NCBI RefSeq assembly: GCF_900102965.1
Contig: NZ_FNGM01000001.1
Coordinates: 289,096 to 348,937, forward strand
Direction: 5' to 3'
Origin: Paenibacillus jilunlii
GTDB lineage: Bacteria; Bacillota; Bacilli; Paenibacillales; Paenibacillaceae
Length of the DNA stretch: 59,842 nt
The first letter of the stretch is position 1. Every line of letters starts with the position of its first letter. The notes under the pieces were generated by a model. The model was not told where the DNA came from and did not search any database. It worked only from the letters and a program-made list of their open reading frames with translations. Position numbers and translations under genes: made by a program. This document shows positions 25,371 through 33,792 of this stretch, piece by piece.

Positions 25371-25436
25371 AATAACCGCTCTTGTTGTTTATAAACGGGT
25401 TGTACAGATTCTAAACGCTGTATTTAAAAAGTAAAT

Positions 25437-25474
25437 GCCGCCCGGGTCCGGCACGGGGCCGAACCCAAAGCGGC
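25437..25474 (-). terminator. Terminator of the small gene at 25507
   Basis: Long GC-rich stem (16 pairs with wobbles and one bulge) between 25437 and 25474, followed on the minus strand by ATTTACTTTTT. Confidence 0.7.
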
Positions 25475-25506
25475 AGCTATCCAAACTGATGTCCAAGCGG
25501 GCTTGC

Positions 25507-25701
25507 TTATTGAAGATACGCAGAATTCTGATGCTCGCAAATGCTGTAATGGATTATATCCATAGCATCCTCCGGTTCAAGAATACTTAGACCGTCACGC
25601 AGAACAATTACGGAATTCAATTCATCCTGCTTCAGAAAAGGTATCATATCCGGATACCATCTCATGACGATTGCTGACAGTTTTACCGTTTCCATTTCCA
25701 C
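25507..25701 (-). CDS. Hypothetical protein, about 64 residues
   Basis: The frame is open to ATG 25752, but GGAAAGG lies about 9 bases before GTG 25701, giving a protein that begins VEMETVKLSAIVMRWYPDMI. It is acidic, with LNSVIVLRDGLSILEPEDAMDIIHY, and has no membrane helix. I do not recognise it. A good terminator downstream supports a real transcript. Confidence 0.6.
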   Translation of the reverse strand: MEMETVKLSAIVMRWYPDMIPFLKQDELNSVIVLRDGLSILEPEDAMDIIHYSICEHQNSAYLQ

Positions 25702-25867
25702 AACAATCACCCTTTCCTTTTCGAATAGTGCTGAATTGAAATTCAGGTTCATCGGAAAACGAAGTGCCAGGAAAAAAGAGGGTAAATCACAATCTTCATG
25801 AAATTTGTAAGGTCCTGCGTGACTCTAATATATCACAATTTAAAAGCCTGCGCATTTTTTTCGGAGC

Positions 25868-26695
25868 CTATCTTTTGCGGAAGGAGCCCATGACCCCGAC
25901 CGTTTCTACAATATTTACAAAAGCCTGGGGATCGCTGTTCTTGATGATCCGTTTAAGCTCAGCAAGCTCATACCGTGTCGTTACTGTCATTAGCATGTCC
26001 CGTTCGACATGAGAATAAGCACCTTCAGTTTTAATTTTTGTAACGCCGCGCTGAAGCACCAGCAGCTGTTTCAGAAGCTCATCGGTCCGGGTTGTTACAA
26101 TATATACCGTAACTTTGATATGGCTGATGTGAATCAGATCCACCACTCTGCCGGATACATAGATGGAAACCATGGAAGCCAAAGCTAAATTCCAGTTGTT
26201 GTCAAAATAGGCTGCGGCAAGGATGACGAGGGCATTCATTCCCACAAGAACGTTGCCTATTGGAAAATCGCGGTGTCGCGTGATGATGGACCCCAGGATA
26301 TCAAATCCTCCGGAAGAGCCGCCAACCCGGAAAGATACTCCGGCGCCCACGCCCACGAGCACTCCGCCAAAAACCGAGGCCAGCAGCATATCCGACGCTA
26401 CGGTTGCGGTTGGAATGAGGGCCATCAGCCAGGTAGTTGCACCTACCGAGAGAATGCTCATAACGATAAATCTCCGGCCCAGCTGAAACCAGCCTGCGAC
26501 CAGCAAAGGTACATTGAACAGCAGGTACAGCAAACTGATGTTAAATGGAGTAAAGTAACCCACGAGCATGGCGAGCCCTGAGACTCCTCCGCTCAGCAGC
26601 CTGTGAGGGATCAAAAACAGATTGAAGCCGCATGCAATCATCGCTGAACCGAAGATAACCGCAAGGTAATTTCCGATTTGTTTTAGTCTTGACAA
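25868..26695 (-). CDS. YitT-family membrane protein (DUF161 + DUF2179)
   Basis: 275 residues. Five to six helices, including FGSAMIACGFNLFLIPHRLL and the glycine-rich GGVLVGVGAGVSFRVGGSSGG, are followed by the cytoplasmic DUF2179 domain (about 195-270), which ends with IIKNSDPQAFVNIVETVGV, a fold like a PII-type regulatory domain. Family members in Bacillus are membrane proteins of unsettled transport function. TTG start at 26695 behind AGAGGTG. Divergent from cshA. Confidence 0.92.
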   Translation of the reverse strand: MSRLKQIGNYLAVIFGSAMIACGFNLFLIPHRLLSGGVSGLAMLVGYFTPFNISLLYLLFNVPLLVAGWFQLGRRFIVMSILSVGATTWLMALIPTATVASDMLLASVFGGVLVGVGAGVSFRVGGSSGGFDILGSIITRHRDFPIGNVLVGMNALVILAAAYFDNNWNLALASMVSIYVSGRVVDLIHISHIKVTVYIVTTRTDELLKQLLVLQRGVTKIKTEGAYSHVERDMLMTVTTRYELAELKRIIKNSDPQAFVNIVETVGVMGSFRKR

Positions 26696-26766
26696 GCCAA
26701 TTCACCTCTGACACGTAATGTAAGTAATGAAAGAAAGGAATACACTGGCATTCCTGATCGGGTTTG

Positions 26767-26775
26767 TGATATAAT
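26767..26775 (+). promoter_or_regulatory. Extended -10 promoter of cshA
   Basis: TGATATAAT (26767-26775) carries the TG-N extension and perfect TATAAT; the -35 (CTGGCA at 26745) is poor and spaced 19 bases. It predicts a leader of about 230 bases. Confidence 0.6.
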
Positions 26776-26802
26776 GTATAGGATATTCTTGAGTAGAACG
26801 TT

Positions 26803-26845
26803 ACAATTGTATTTTTGCATTGCTTCGGATGCAATATACAATTGT
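26803..26845 (+). promoter_or_regulatory. Stable hairpin in the cshA leader
   Basis: ACAATTGTAT (26803-26812) pairs perfectly with ATACAATTGT (26836-26845), extended by TTGCAT/ATGCAA around a TGCTTCGG loop. A second small hairpin, GTGGA-ATG-TCCAC (26976-26988), stands just before the ribosome site. Such leaders often control cold-induced helicase genes; the interpretation is inferred. The rest of the 26696-27011 gap shows nothing further. Confidence 0.55.
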
Positions 26846-27011
26846 TCAGGCATATTCACTGGCCTGATCTTTGGACATCTTTTGGTCCCAATGCGAGCTA
26901 AACCATGCAGAGAATCCGGCATGATTGGACAGCCTATAAATGTGTTTACCGCTACTTAAGAATACAGACAAGCATGTGGAATGTCCACTGTATAGAAGGA
27001 GCATGAATAAT

Positions 27012-28649
27012 TTGAAAACATTCGCAGAATTCGGCCTGGAGCCAAAAGTACTTCAAGCAATCACAGAGCTAGGATTTGAGGAAGCAACACCCATTCAGGA
27101 GCAGGCGATTCCAATCGCAATGACCGGATCTGACCTGATCGGCCAGGCACAGACCGGTACAGGTAAAACCGCTGCTTTCGGGATTCCCCTCATCTCCAAA
27201 ATTGCCCGGGAAGAAGAGAAAATCCTGGCACTTATCATGACGCCGACACGTGAGCTTGCTATTCAGGTAGCTGAAGAAATCGGCAAATTGACCCGATTCA
27301 AAGGACTCCGCTCCCTGGCCATTTACGGCGGGCAGGATATCGGCCGCCAGATCCGCGGACTGAAGAAGAGACCGCAGATCATCATCGGTACCCCTGGACG
27401 TCTCCTGGACCACATTAACCGCAAAACGATCCGCCTGGATGATGTTCAGACCATCGTACTGGACGAAGCTGACGAAATGCTGGATATGGGCTTCATGGAA
27501 GACATCCAGTCCATTCTCAAGCTTGTACCTGAAGAACGCCAGACGATGCTGTTCTCAGCTACAATGCCTCCTAACATTCAACGCCTTGCCCAGCAGTTCC
27601 TGAAGAATCCGCAGCATGTTTCCGTGATCCCGAAACAAATCAGCGCTCCTCTGATCGACCAAGCTTATATTGAAGTTCCTGAGCGCCAGAAGTTTGAAGC
27701 TCTAAGCCGCCTGATTGACATGGAATCCCCTGATTTGGCGATCGTATTCGGCCGCACCAAGCGCCGGGTTGACGAGCTTGCTGAAGGTTTGCAGAAACGC
27801 GGTTATTCCGCAGACGGCCTTCATGGCGACTTGTCCCAGAACCAGCGGGATGCCGTAATGCGCAAATTCCGTGACGGCAGCATTGATGTGCTTGTGGCTA
27901 CAGACGTTGCGGCCCGCGGACTCGACGTTTCCGGTGTAACTCATGTCATCAACTTTGACCTTCCGCAGGATCCTGAGAGTTATGTACACCGTATCGGCCG
28001 TACAGGCCGTGCGGGCAAGGAAGGGACTGCCTGGTCTTTCGTAACTCCACGCGAGATGGATCACCTGCATTTGATTGAACGTGTTACGCGTCACCGTATT
28101 ACACGCAAACCGCTGCCGACAATGGCTGAGGCTATCGAAGGCAAGCAGCGTATTACTGCTGAACGTTTGCTGGCCATGGTTGAAGGCGGCGGCGAGCTGA
28201 ACGAATACAAAGGCATCGCCATTCAGCTTCTGGAGCAATATGATTCGGTTCAGCTGTTGACTGCGGCTATGAAGCTGCTTACCGGCGACACCAAGGATGC
28301 CCAGGTCGAATTGACACCGGAAGATCCGATCCGTGTCAAACGCCGTGGCGGCAAGAATGACATCCGCAGCGGACGCAAACCGAACGGCGGCTATGGCGGC
28401 AACCGCACTGGTTCAGGAAGCGGCGGCGGATACCGTGGCAACCGTGACAATGCAAGCGGCGGCAGCCGTGGCGGTTACAGCAGTGGATACGGCGGCGGCA
28501 GCGGCGGCTATGGCGGCGGCTACAAAGGCAACCGTGATTCCGGTGCAGGCCGTGATGGCGGTGCTGGACGCAGCGGAGACCGCAAGCCTTACACACGTCC
28601 AAGCAGCACAAGCACACGTCCGGCTAAGCGCGAAGATTACGATATCTAA
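27012..28649 (+). CDS. cshA: DEAD-box RNA helicase CshA
   Basis: 545-residue helicase that unwinds structured RNA in ribosome assembly and with the RNA degradosome. All core motifs are present: [11 protein letters not shown] (Q motif), [41 protein letters not shown], then VARGLDV-type ([11 protein letters not shown]) and [10 protein letters not shown]. After a dimerisation region the tail is a Gly/Arg/Tyr/Ser-rich RGG-type segment (about 455-545), longer than in Bacillus subtilis CshA. TTG 27012 is preferred: AAGGAG is 10 bases away and the protein begins KTFAEFGL like its homologues; ATG 27003 is too close. It is preceded by a long structured leader. Confidence 0.95.
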   Translation: MKTFAEFGLEPKVLQAITELGFEEATPIQEQAIPIAMTGSDLIGQAQTGTGKTAAFGIPLISKIAREEEKILALIMTPTRELAIQVAEEIGKLTRFKGLRSLAIYGGQDIGRQIRGLKKRPQIIIGTPGRLLDHINRKTIRLDDVQTIVLDEADEMLDMGFMEDIQSILKLVPEERQTMLFSATMPPNIQRLAQQFLKNPQHVSVIPKQISAPLIDQAYIEVPERQKFEALSRLIDMESPDLAIVFGRTKRRVDELAEGLQKRGYSADGLHGDLSQNQRDAVMRKFRDGSIDVLVATDVAARGLDVSGVTHVINFDLPQDPESYVHRIGRTGRAGKEGTAWSFVTPREMDHLHLIERVTRHRITRKPLPTMAEAIEGKQRITAERLLAMVEGGGELNEYKGIAIQLLEQYDSVQLLTAAMKLLTGDTKDAQVELTPEDPIRVKRRGGKNDIRSGRKPNGGYGGNRTGSGSGGGYRGNRDNASGGSRGGYSSGYGGGSGGYGGGYKGNRDSGAGRDGGAGRSGDRKPYTRPSSTSTRPAKREDYDI

Positions 28650-28668
28650 TCAGTAGTACAGCTGACAC

Positions 28669-28709
28669 AAGAAGACGAGATGCCGCAAGGCTTCCTCGTC
28701 TTCTTTTTG
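28669..28709 (+). terminator. cshA terminator
   Basis: AAGAAGACGAG (28669-28679) pairs with CTCGTCTTCTT (28695-28705), followed by TTTG. Confidence 0.85.
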
Positions 28710-28718
28710 CTTACTTAT

Positions 28719-28814
28719 TTAGACAAAAGTGCGAGTGATGATCACCAGCAGGATGAAGAGGACAAGAATCGTTCCGGTCGAAGTCCAAGGATTGTAACAG
28801 CAAGGTGAAGACAT
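28719..28814 (-). CDS. YjcZ-like tiny sporulation protein, 31 residues
   Basis: Reads MSSPCCYNPWTST, then a hydrophobic helix, LVLFILLVIITR. The VLFILLVII core is the hallmark of YjcZ/SscA-type small spore proteins of Bacillus. AAGGAGG lies 7-8 bases before ATG 28814. A sequence matching the sigma-K -10 consensus (CATATATTA, fitting CATA-N3-TA) is found at 28859-28867 on the same strand. It is probably expressed late in the mother cell and located in the spore coat or membrane; this is inferred from family and promoter. Confidence 0.75.
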   Translation of the reverse strand: MSSPCCYNPWTSTGTILVLFILLVIITRTFV

Positions 28815-28858
28815 GAGGTCAACCTCCTTCGGAAGTGGTAATTTTGTGGTTACGATTC

Positions 28859-28867
28859 TAATATATG
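28859..28867 (-). promoter_or_regulatory. Candidate sigma-K (-10) box for the YjcZ-like gene
   Basis: Minus-strand CATATATTA fits CATA-N3-TA and places the start about 37 bases before the coding start. A 10-base inverted repeat, TTACGATTCT / AGAATCGTAA (28850-28859 and 28901-28910), brackets the promoter region and may bind a regulator. Confidence 0.4.
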
Positions 28868-28991
28868 GACGCTTCACCAAGTCTGCTTAGACATTGACCC
28901 AGAATCGTAAACTTGGGCGCTGGAAAAGTCCGGGCCAAATAGGGTATAGTTAAGGTACGCAGTATGCGCGAGACAGACAGGAGGAAGGGAA

Positions 28992-29804
28992 TTGGAGTTT
29001 AAGGGAGCTATGGGCGGTTTATACCGCATCACGGAGTGGATATCACGTATTGCCTTCAGTAATATTTTATGGGCGCTATGTTCGATTCCGTTTCTGTTCA
29101 TCGCAGTGACAAAAATGATCATGCTGGGTTCAGGTGCAGGGGGACCCAACGAACAGATTACACTCAACTGGGCACTTGGCATTTTGGCGCCTTTCACTGT
29201 ATTTCCGGCAACGGCAGCGCTGTTTACCGTTGTGCGCAAATGGGTGATGGGCAATACGGATGTCAGCACATTCCGCACTTTTTTTCAGGGGTACAAAGAG
29301 AACTATTTGAAGAGTATGCTTGGAGGCGCCATCTATACCCTGCTGACTGTCATTATGTACGTGGATGTGACCGTATATATGACACAAATGGCTAATTTTA
29401 GAATTGTGGGCATTCTTATGCTGGTGCTGATGATTATTTTATTCGTCTCCATGTTCAATTTCTTCTCGATTGTGGTTCATTATCAAATGACCTTCAAGGA
29501 AGTGGTGACGAATTCGATTCTGCTGACCATCGCACGGCCGATTCGAGTGTTCTCGACGCTTATTGGTGCAGCGGTTCTCGTCTATATAGGCCTGCGGTAT
29601 CCGGTGCTTTATGCAATCTGTATTCCGACACTGATTTCAATGCTGGCCTTCTTTAATTTCTATGCCACATACAACAAGCTTCAAGAGCAGGTGGAGAAGA
29701 AGAAACAAGAGGAAGAACTGGCTGCCTTGGAGGCTGCAGAGAAAGAAGCCGATGATGACGATCAGGCAGAAGATGAGAGCGATAAAGATCTCAAGCGCAT
29801 TTAA
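28992..29804 (+). CDS. YesL-like DUF624 membrane protein
   Basis: 270 residues with five or so helices. It starts GAMGGLYRITEWISRIAFSN, the typical DUF624 opening, and has the conserved late stretch RPIRVFSTLIG. The C-terminal 45 residues form a highly charged coiled coil ending in an Asp/Glu/Lys run, which is unusual for the family. YesL-type proteins are found beside sugar-use genes, but none is near here. TTG start at 28992 behind AGGAGGAAGG. Confidence 0.82.
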   Translation: MEFKGAMGGLYRITEWISRIAFSNILWALCSIPFLFIAVTKMIMLGSGAGGPNEQITLNWALGILAPFTVFPATAALFTVVRKWVMGNTDVSTFRTFFQGYKENYLKSMLGGAIYTLLTVIMYVDVTVYMTQMANFRIVGILMLVLMIILFVSMFNFFSIVVHYQMTFKEVVTNSILLTIARPIRVFSTLIGAAVLVYIGLRYPVLYAICIPTLISMLAFFNFYATYNKLQEQVEKKKQEEELAALEAAEKEADDDDQAEDESDKDLKRI

Positions 29805-29874
29805 GAATAGTGAGACAGAAGCTGTGCTTAAAGGGCGGGGTTTTGATTCCGGTGTTAATTAAAGCGCATACAGG

Positions 29875-29903
29875 TTTACTTTTTCGTCAAAACGCAATAT
29901 AAT
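29875..29903 (+). promoter_or_regulatory. Sigma-A promoter of the 6S RNA
   Basis: TTTACT (29875-29880), 17-base spacer, perfect TATAAT (29898-29903), and no ribosome site or reading frame behind it. Confidence 0.75.
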
Positions 29904-29909
29904 AAGTGT

Positions 29910-30098
29910 AATTCCTGCGATGTTCGTTACGGTTGCTCGTTGTTTTGAACCAATGATAATGTCTTGGGAGATCTATATGAAGCGCAGCTGAACAGCCCTG
30001 TCTATACGACCTGGGGAATTCAAAAACGACTTCTGCGGTCACCCACCTGCTCTAGCAGGTTCAGAAGACACTGTAGCCGGACGGCATAGGCGGGTTTT
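29910..30098 (+). ncRNA. ssrS: 6S RNA (regulator of sigma-A RNA polymerase)
   Basis: A 189-base non-coding stretch with its own consensus promoter. The ends pair (TTCCTGC near 29911 with GCGGG near 30090). Firmicute 6S-like blocks are visible: TTTTGAACCAATGATAATG on the 5' side of the central bubble and CACCCACCTGCT..AGCAGGTTCAGAAGACACTGT on the 3' side. Length matches Bacillus 6S-1 (about 190). It would mimic an open promoter and hold vegetative RNA polymerase in stationary phase. The call comes from pattern recall, not a covariance search; the SRP RNA consensus is absent. Confidence 0.72.
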
Positions 30099-30113
30099 TC
30101 TACTGTTATTGAC

Positions 30114-30160
30114 AAGGTACCCTGTTTTCCCGCTTGGCTGCGGATACGGGGTGCCTTTTT
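30114..30160 (+). terminator. Terminator downstream of the 6S RNA
   Basis: AAGGTACCC (30114-30122) pairs with GGGTGCCTT (30148-30156) with one wobble and ends in TTTTT. It is a back-up to the T-run at 30094-30099. Confidence 0.7.
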
Positions 30161-30264
30161 GTGTATAGCATCAATTATGTAAAGTGAGCAATGCCCTTTT
30201 GTTCCGGGGATAAGAATGTTACACTTAGACTAATGAACTTGGGATTTGAAGAGGGGGAAGTATT

Positions 30265-30654
30265 TTGTCGTTGAAAAGAACCTTGGTCGGTTTATTTCGC
30301 AGTCATGACGGTACAAGCGACCGTGCTAAAGACCCGGCATTAAAGACACGTTACTACAATCTTTCCAGAGACAAGGCGTGGGATGAAGTATCCTCGACGC
30401 TGAAGAAGATTCCTGGTTACAAAGTTCTGCATGAAGTGGAGTCCGTCGGGGAAATCACCTTGGAAAAAAGAACAGGCTTCGGCCGGACGCTGGACATAAC
30501 CGTGTCCGTGTTGAACACTTCTCCGGTTCGCTGTGCGGTTGATATCTATTCCGCCTCCAGAGGATCGCTCGGAGATCTCGGAGCCAATTACCGTGTTATT
30601 CAACGCTTATATCAGTCACTGGATAAGAAGCTGGGCAAATATAAAGTAGACTGA
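30265..30654 (+). CDS. DUF1499 family protein
   Basis: 129 residues, soluble, basic N-terminus. The C-terminal half fits DUF1499: a hydrophobic strand pair, then VDIYSASRGSLGDLGANYRV and a final helix (the SR-x-G-x-x-DLG-x-N signature). Members occur widely, some near photosynthesis or stress genes; the role is unknown. TTG start at 30265 behind GAGGGGGAAG. It stands between the 6S RNA terminator and a convergent terminator shared with tpx. Confidence 0.75.
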   Translation: MSLKRTLVGLFRSHDGTSDRAKDPALKTRYYNLSRDKAWDEVSSTLKKIPGYKVLHEVESVGEITLEKRTGFGRTLDITVSVLNTSPVRCAVDIYSASRGSLGDLGANYRVIQRLYQSLDKKLGKYKVD

Positions 30655-30735
30655 AGAACACGGCATTCTTTTGTTCTCGGATTGTATGCGGTTTCGGGTT
30701 TTCCTCAAATAATCTTTGGTATTTGGCTTATAAAC

Positions 30736-30771
30736 AAAAAGCGGGAGAAGGATGACCTTCTGCCGCTTTTT
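30736..30771. terminator. Bidirectional terminator between DUF1499 and tpx genes
   Basis: AAAAGCGG-GAGAAGG pairs with CCTTCT-GCCGCTTTT (30736-30771), with an A-run before and a T-run after. Confidence 0.85.
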
Positions 30772-30817
30772 TACACAGATTCAAGTATATTCGCTGATAA
30801 TTTGTCTATCCGCTGGG

Positions 30818-31336
30818 TTACAGCAGTTCTTTTACAGCTGCTACAGCGGCTTCATAATTCGGATGCTCAGCCATTTCAGCCAGATATTCTACATAGGCCA
30901 CGGTATCATTTTTATCGATAACGAAGATGGAGCGCATATCGAGGCGGAATTCCTTGATCAGGACCCCATAGGCCTGTCCAAAAGAGGCGTCTTTATGGTC
31001 GGACAGGGTAATGACCCGGTCAATGCCGGCAGCGCCGCACCAGCGGGCTTGGGCGAAAGGGAGGTCCATGCTGATGGTGAGTATGACCACATCGTCACCG
31101 AGCTCTGCAGCTTCAGTATTGAAGCGGCGGGTCTGCGCATCGCATACACCGGTATCCAGAGAAGGCACAACGCTGATCAGCTTGATTTTACCGGCATAAT
31201 CGCTGAGGGACGCGTCTTCCAGAAGATTCTTGCTTACCACAAAATCGGGCGCGGTATCGCCGGCTTTCAGCTCTGGTCCTACGAGAGTAATGGGGTTGCC
31301 CTTGAAAGTGGCTGCACCTGTTCTTTCTTGCGTCAT
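30818..31336 (-). CDS. tpx: Thiol peroxidase Tpx (atypical 2-Cys peroxiredoxin)
   Basis: 172-residue cytoplasmic peroxidase that reduces alkyl and hydrogen peroxides using thioredoxin. Peroxidatic Cys65 lies in PSLDTGVCDAQTRRF and resolving Cys100 in ARWCGAAG, the Tpx pattern. ATG 31336 follows AAGGAGG. It is monocistronic, convergent with the DUF1499 gene. Close in length and sequence style to Bacillus subtilis Tpx. Confidence 0.97.
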   Translation of the reverse strand: MTQERTGAATFKGNPITLVGPELKAGDTAPDFVVSKNLLEDASLSDYAGKIKLISVVPSLDTGVCDAQTRRFNTEAAELGDDVVILTISMDLPFAQARWCGAAGIDRVITLSDHKDASFGQAYGVLIKEFRLDMRSIFVIDKNDTVAYVEYLAEMAEHPNYEAAVAAVKELL

Positions 31337-31452
31337 ATCCTTGTTTCCTCCTTGAATTACATGATTGGATTCTTACTGCCACAATAAATTATAATCTTTT
31401 TAGAAGCTTAATGTCCAACGAGGACCCATTATGATACATAAGGGATGGTGCT

Positions 31453-32079
31453 ATGATCTTTATAAGGTATGAGAAATGGAAAGGATACATCCGCTATTAT
31501 CCTGTGACTTGTATTCTGATTCTGCTGAATGTGCTGATGTTCATTGTGCTTACCGCCAATGGCGGCTCGACGAATCTGGAAACATTATTGAAGTATGGGG
31601 CTACGCTGAATGCCGGTCCGGAAATGGACGAAATGTGGCGTTATGTGACGGCGACCTTTTTGCATAACGGGTTTGCCCATTTATTCTTTAACTGCTTTGC
31701 GCTTCTGGTGTTTGCTCCGCCGCTTGAGCGGCTGATGGGCTGGTGGCGCTATGCGCTGCTCTACATGGCCGGCGGCTACATTGCCAACTATCTGTCCGTG
31801 ATCTTCAGCAGCCGTTCGGTTGTGGATGTGGCAACAGTCTCTGTGGGCGCGTCAGGAGCAATCTATGCCGTCTACGGCGCGTTTCTCTATATTGCCCTGC
31901 TGCAGAGAGGGATGATGGATGAGAACTCGCGCAAGACACTTTACGGCCTTCTGGTGATGGGGATCATTATGTCCTTCGCTACTCCATACGTTAATTGGAT
32001 GGCGCATCTCAGCGGCCTGGCCGCCGGTTTTTTCCTTTATGGACTGATTATTCGTATTTTCAAAAGAAGCCGACGATAG
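31453..32079 (+). CDS. Rhomboid-family intramembrane serine protease
   Basis: 208 residues with six membrane helices and no cytoplasmic TPR domain, unlike Bacillus subtilis GluP. The conserved TATFLHNGFAHLFFNCFAL (HxxxHxxxN), the catalytic Ser in SVGASGAIYAVYGAF and the His in NWMAHLSGLAAGF are all present, so it should be active. The substrate is unknown. The GltC-like regulator gene starts 13 bases after its stop, indicating a two-gene operon. Confidence 0.92.
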   Translation: MIFIRYEKWKGYIRYYPVTCILILLNVLMFIVLTANGGSTNLETLLKYGATLNAGPEMDEMWRYVTATFLHNGFAHLFFNCFALLVFAPPLERLMGWWRYALLYMAGGYIANYLSVIFSSRSVVDVATVSVGASGAIYAVYGAFLYIALLQRGMMDENSRKTLYGLLVMGIIMSFATPYVNWMAHLSGLAAGFFLYGLIIRIFKRSRR

Positions 32080-32092
32080 GAGAGGTGCTCAA

Positions 32093-33007
32093 GTGGAGCT
32101 CAGACAGCTGCAATATTTTCTAAAGGTTGCTCAGAAAGAACATGTAACAAGGGCTGCGGAGGAATTGCATGTCGCACAATCTGCAGTAAGCCGCCAGATT
32201 CATCAGCTGGAGCAGGAGCTTGGTGTCGACTTGTTCATGCAAAAGGGGCGTAACCTGCAGCTGACACCAGTGGGGCAGCTCTTTTGCAAAAGGGTGGAAT
32301 CCGTGCTCAAGGAGCTGGAGCGTTCTGTGGCGGAGGTGCATGAATTTTTGGACCCGGAACGCGGTGAGATCCGTATCGGATTTCCGCACAGCCTGGGAAC
32401 GCATTTGATTCCTTCGATAGTGGCGGAATTCCGCAAATACTATCCGCATGTGAAATTCCGCTTTAAGCAAGGCTCCTATCCTTCCCTCATTAAGGATGTA
32501 ATTTCTGGAGAAGTGGACTTGGCCTTTGTCTCCCCTTTTCCGGAGAATGATGAGCATGTGGCCGGGGATATTGTGATGACCGAGGAACTGTTCGCGATCC
32601 TTCCGCAGAACCATCCGCTGGCCGGGGAGAAGGTCATCCGGCTGGAACAGCTGCGGGAGGAGAAGTTTGTTCTGTTCAGCCAGGGATATTCACTGAGGCC
32701 GATCGTATGGCAGGCTTGTCTCCAGGCAGGGTTCAAACCGCAAATCGCCTTTGAAGGCGGCGAGACGGACACCATACGCGGCTTGGTTGCTGCGGGCATG
32801 GGGGTAAGCCTGCTCCCGGAGATGGCTCTGTATCAGACCAATCCCATGCAGCCTGCACAGGTGCGGGTCGTAGAGCCTCCGGTAACCAGGACGGTCGGGC
32901 TTATCCACCGGGCTGATGGCAAGCTGCCCTTGGTGGCCCGGTCCTTTCGGACCTTTCTGCTGACCTATTTCAGAGACAGAAATAACAATACCCCGGTAGG
33001 CTCTTAG
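32093..33007 (+). CDS. LysR-type regulator, GltC-like
   Basis: 304 residues. N-terminal helix-turn-helix (VTRAAEELHVAQSAVSRQIH) and a periplasmic-binding-like effector domain (GEIRIGFPHSLGTHLIPSIV; GLVAAGMGVSLLPEM). The sequence follows Bacillus subtilis GltC closely from MELRQLQYF onward; GltC activates glutamate synthase genes and senses 2-oxoglutarate and glutamate. No gltAB is nearby, so it is either a distant regulator or a paralogue. GTG start at 32093 behind GGAGAGG. Its terminator overlaps the stop codon. Confidence 0.88.
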   Translation: MELRQLQYFLKVAQKEHVTRAAEELHVAQSAVSRQIHQLEQELGVDLFMQKGRNLQLTPVGQLFCKRVESVLKELERSVAEVHEFLDPERGEIRIGFPHSLGTHLIPSIVAEFRKYYPHVKFRFKQGSYPSLIKDVISGEVDLAFVSPFPENDEHVAGDIVMTEELFAILPQNHPLAGEKVIRLEQLREEKFVLFSQGYSLRPIVWQACLQAGFKPQIAFEGGETDTIRGLVAAGMGVSLLPEMALYQTNPMQPAQVRVVEPPVTRTVGLIHRADGKLPLVARSFRTFLLTYFRDRNNNTPVGS

Positions 33008-33020
33008 CCTCCGGGGTATT
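32987..33020 (+). terminator. Terminator overlapping the LysR stop codon
   Basis: AATACCCCGG (32987-32996) pairs with CCGGGGTATT (33011-33020); the stop TAG (33005-33007) sits in the loop. TTTGTT follows. Confidence 0.75.
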
Positions 33021-33082
33021 TGTTAAAGTATAAGAATTAATCTGGTTCACGCTATTGTGGTGTGTAACGTTACCAACCAAGC

Positions 33083-33760
33083 TTAGTCGCGGTTTCCGAG
33101 GAACATGGTGATCAGGCGCAGCAGTTCAAGTAAGGAGACCAGAGCTGCGGCTACATAAGTCAGGGCTGCCGCATTCAGCACCTTCGCCACACCGCGTTCT
33201 TCTTCGTTGCGGATATAACCCTGCTCGACCATAACCTGGCGCGCCCGGTTGCTGGCGTTGAATTCTACGGGAAGCGTTACAAGCTGGAAGGCAACGGCGG
33301 CCGAAAAGAAGATGATGCCGAGGCCGATCAGGTTAAAGGAGCTGAATAGAAAACCTGCCAGCAGCATAAAAGGTGCGACACCGGAGGCGATATTGACTAC
33401 CGGGAACATCCGGTGGCGCAGCGTAAGCATCGGATAATGTACTTTGTGCTGGATCGCGTGGCCAACCTCATGGCACGCTACAGAAATGGCTGCGATGGAA
33501 CGTTCGTAATATACCGGCTCTGACAAACGCACAACCCGGTGAATGGGGTCGTAGTGGTCAGAAAGCGCGCCGCGGACGGGCTCAATCGGCACATCCCCCA
33601 GACCGTTTGCGTCGAGCATCCGCCGCGCCGCATCATAACCGGTCATCCCGCTTGTATTGGCCACCTTGGCCCATTTATTGAAATTGCCCTTCACCCGGAA
33701 CTGTGCCCACAATGAAAATAGAAAAGCGATTATTACCAACAGATACATCAATGGCATCAT
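33083..33760 (-). CDS. yugP: YugP-like zinc metallopeptidase
   Basis: 225-residue membrane-bound peptidase (Zn_peptidase_2). HEVGHAIQHK near residue 95 is the zinc site. Hydrophobic segments at the N-terminus, about 125-165 and about 190-215 anchor it, with EFNASNRARQ (third ligand region) between. GGAGGA lies 7 bases before ATG 33760. It follows the MerR gene by 32 bases, so the two form an operon and the regulator may control the peptidase. Confidence 0.9.
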   Translation of the reverse strand: MMPLMYLLVIIAFLFSLWAQFRVKGNFNKWAKVANTSGMTGYDAARRMLDANGLGDVPIEPVRGALSDHYDPIHRVVRLSEPVYYERSIAAISVACHEVGHAIQHKVHYPMLTLRHRMFPVVNIASGVAPFMLLAGFLFSSFNLIGLGIIFFSAAVAFQLVTLPVEFNASNRARQVMVEQGYIRNEEERGVAKVLNAAALTYVAAALVSLLELLRLITMFLGNRD

Positions 33761-33792
33761 ATGTCATTCCTCCACTATAGTTAATAAGCTGA

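Noticed and set aside
29910..30098. SRP RNA or tmRNA instead of 6S RNA
   Set aside because: The conserved SRP loop sequences and the tmRNA tRNA-like end are absent; promoter, length and bubble fit 6S better.
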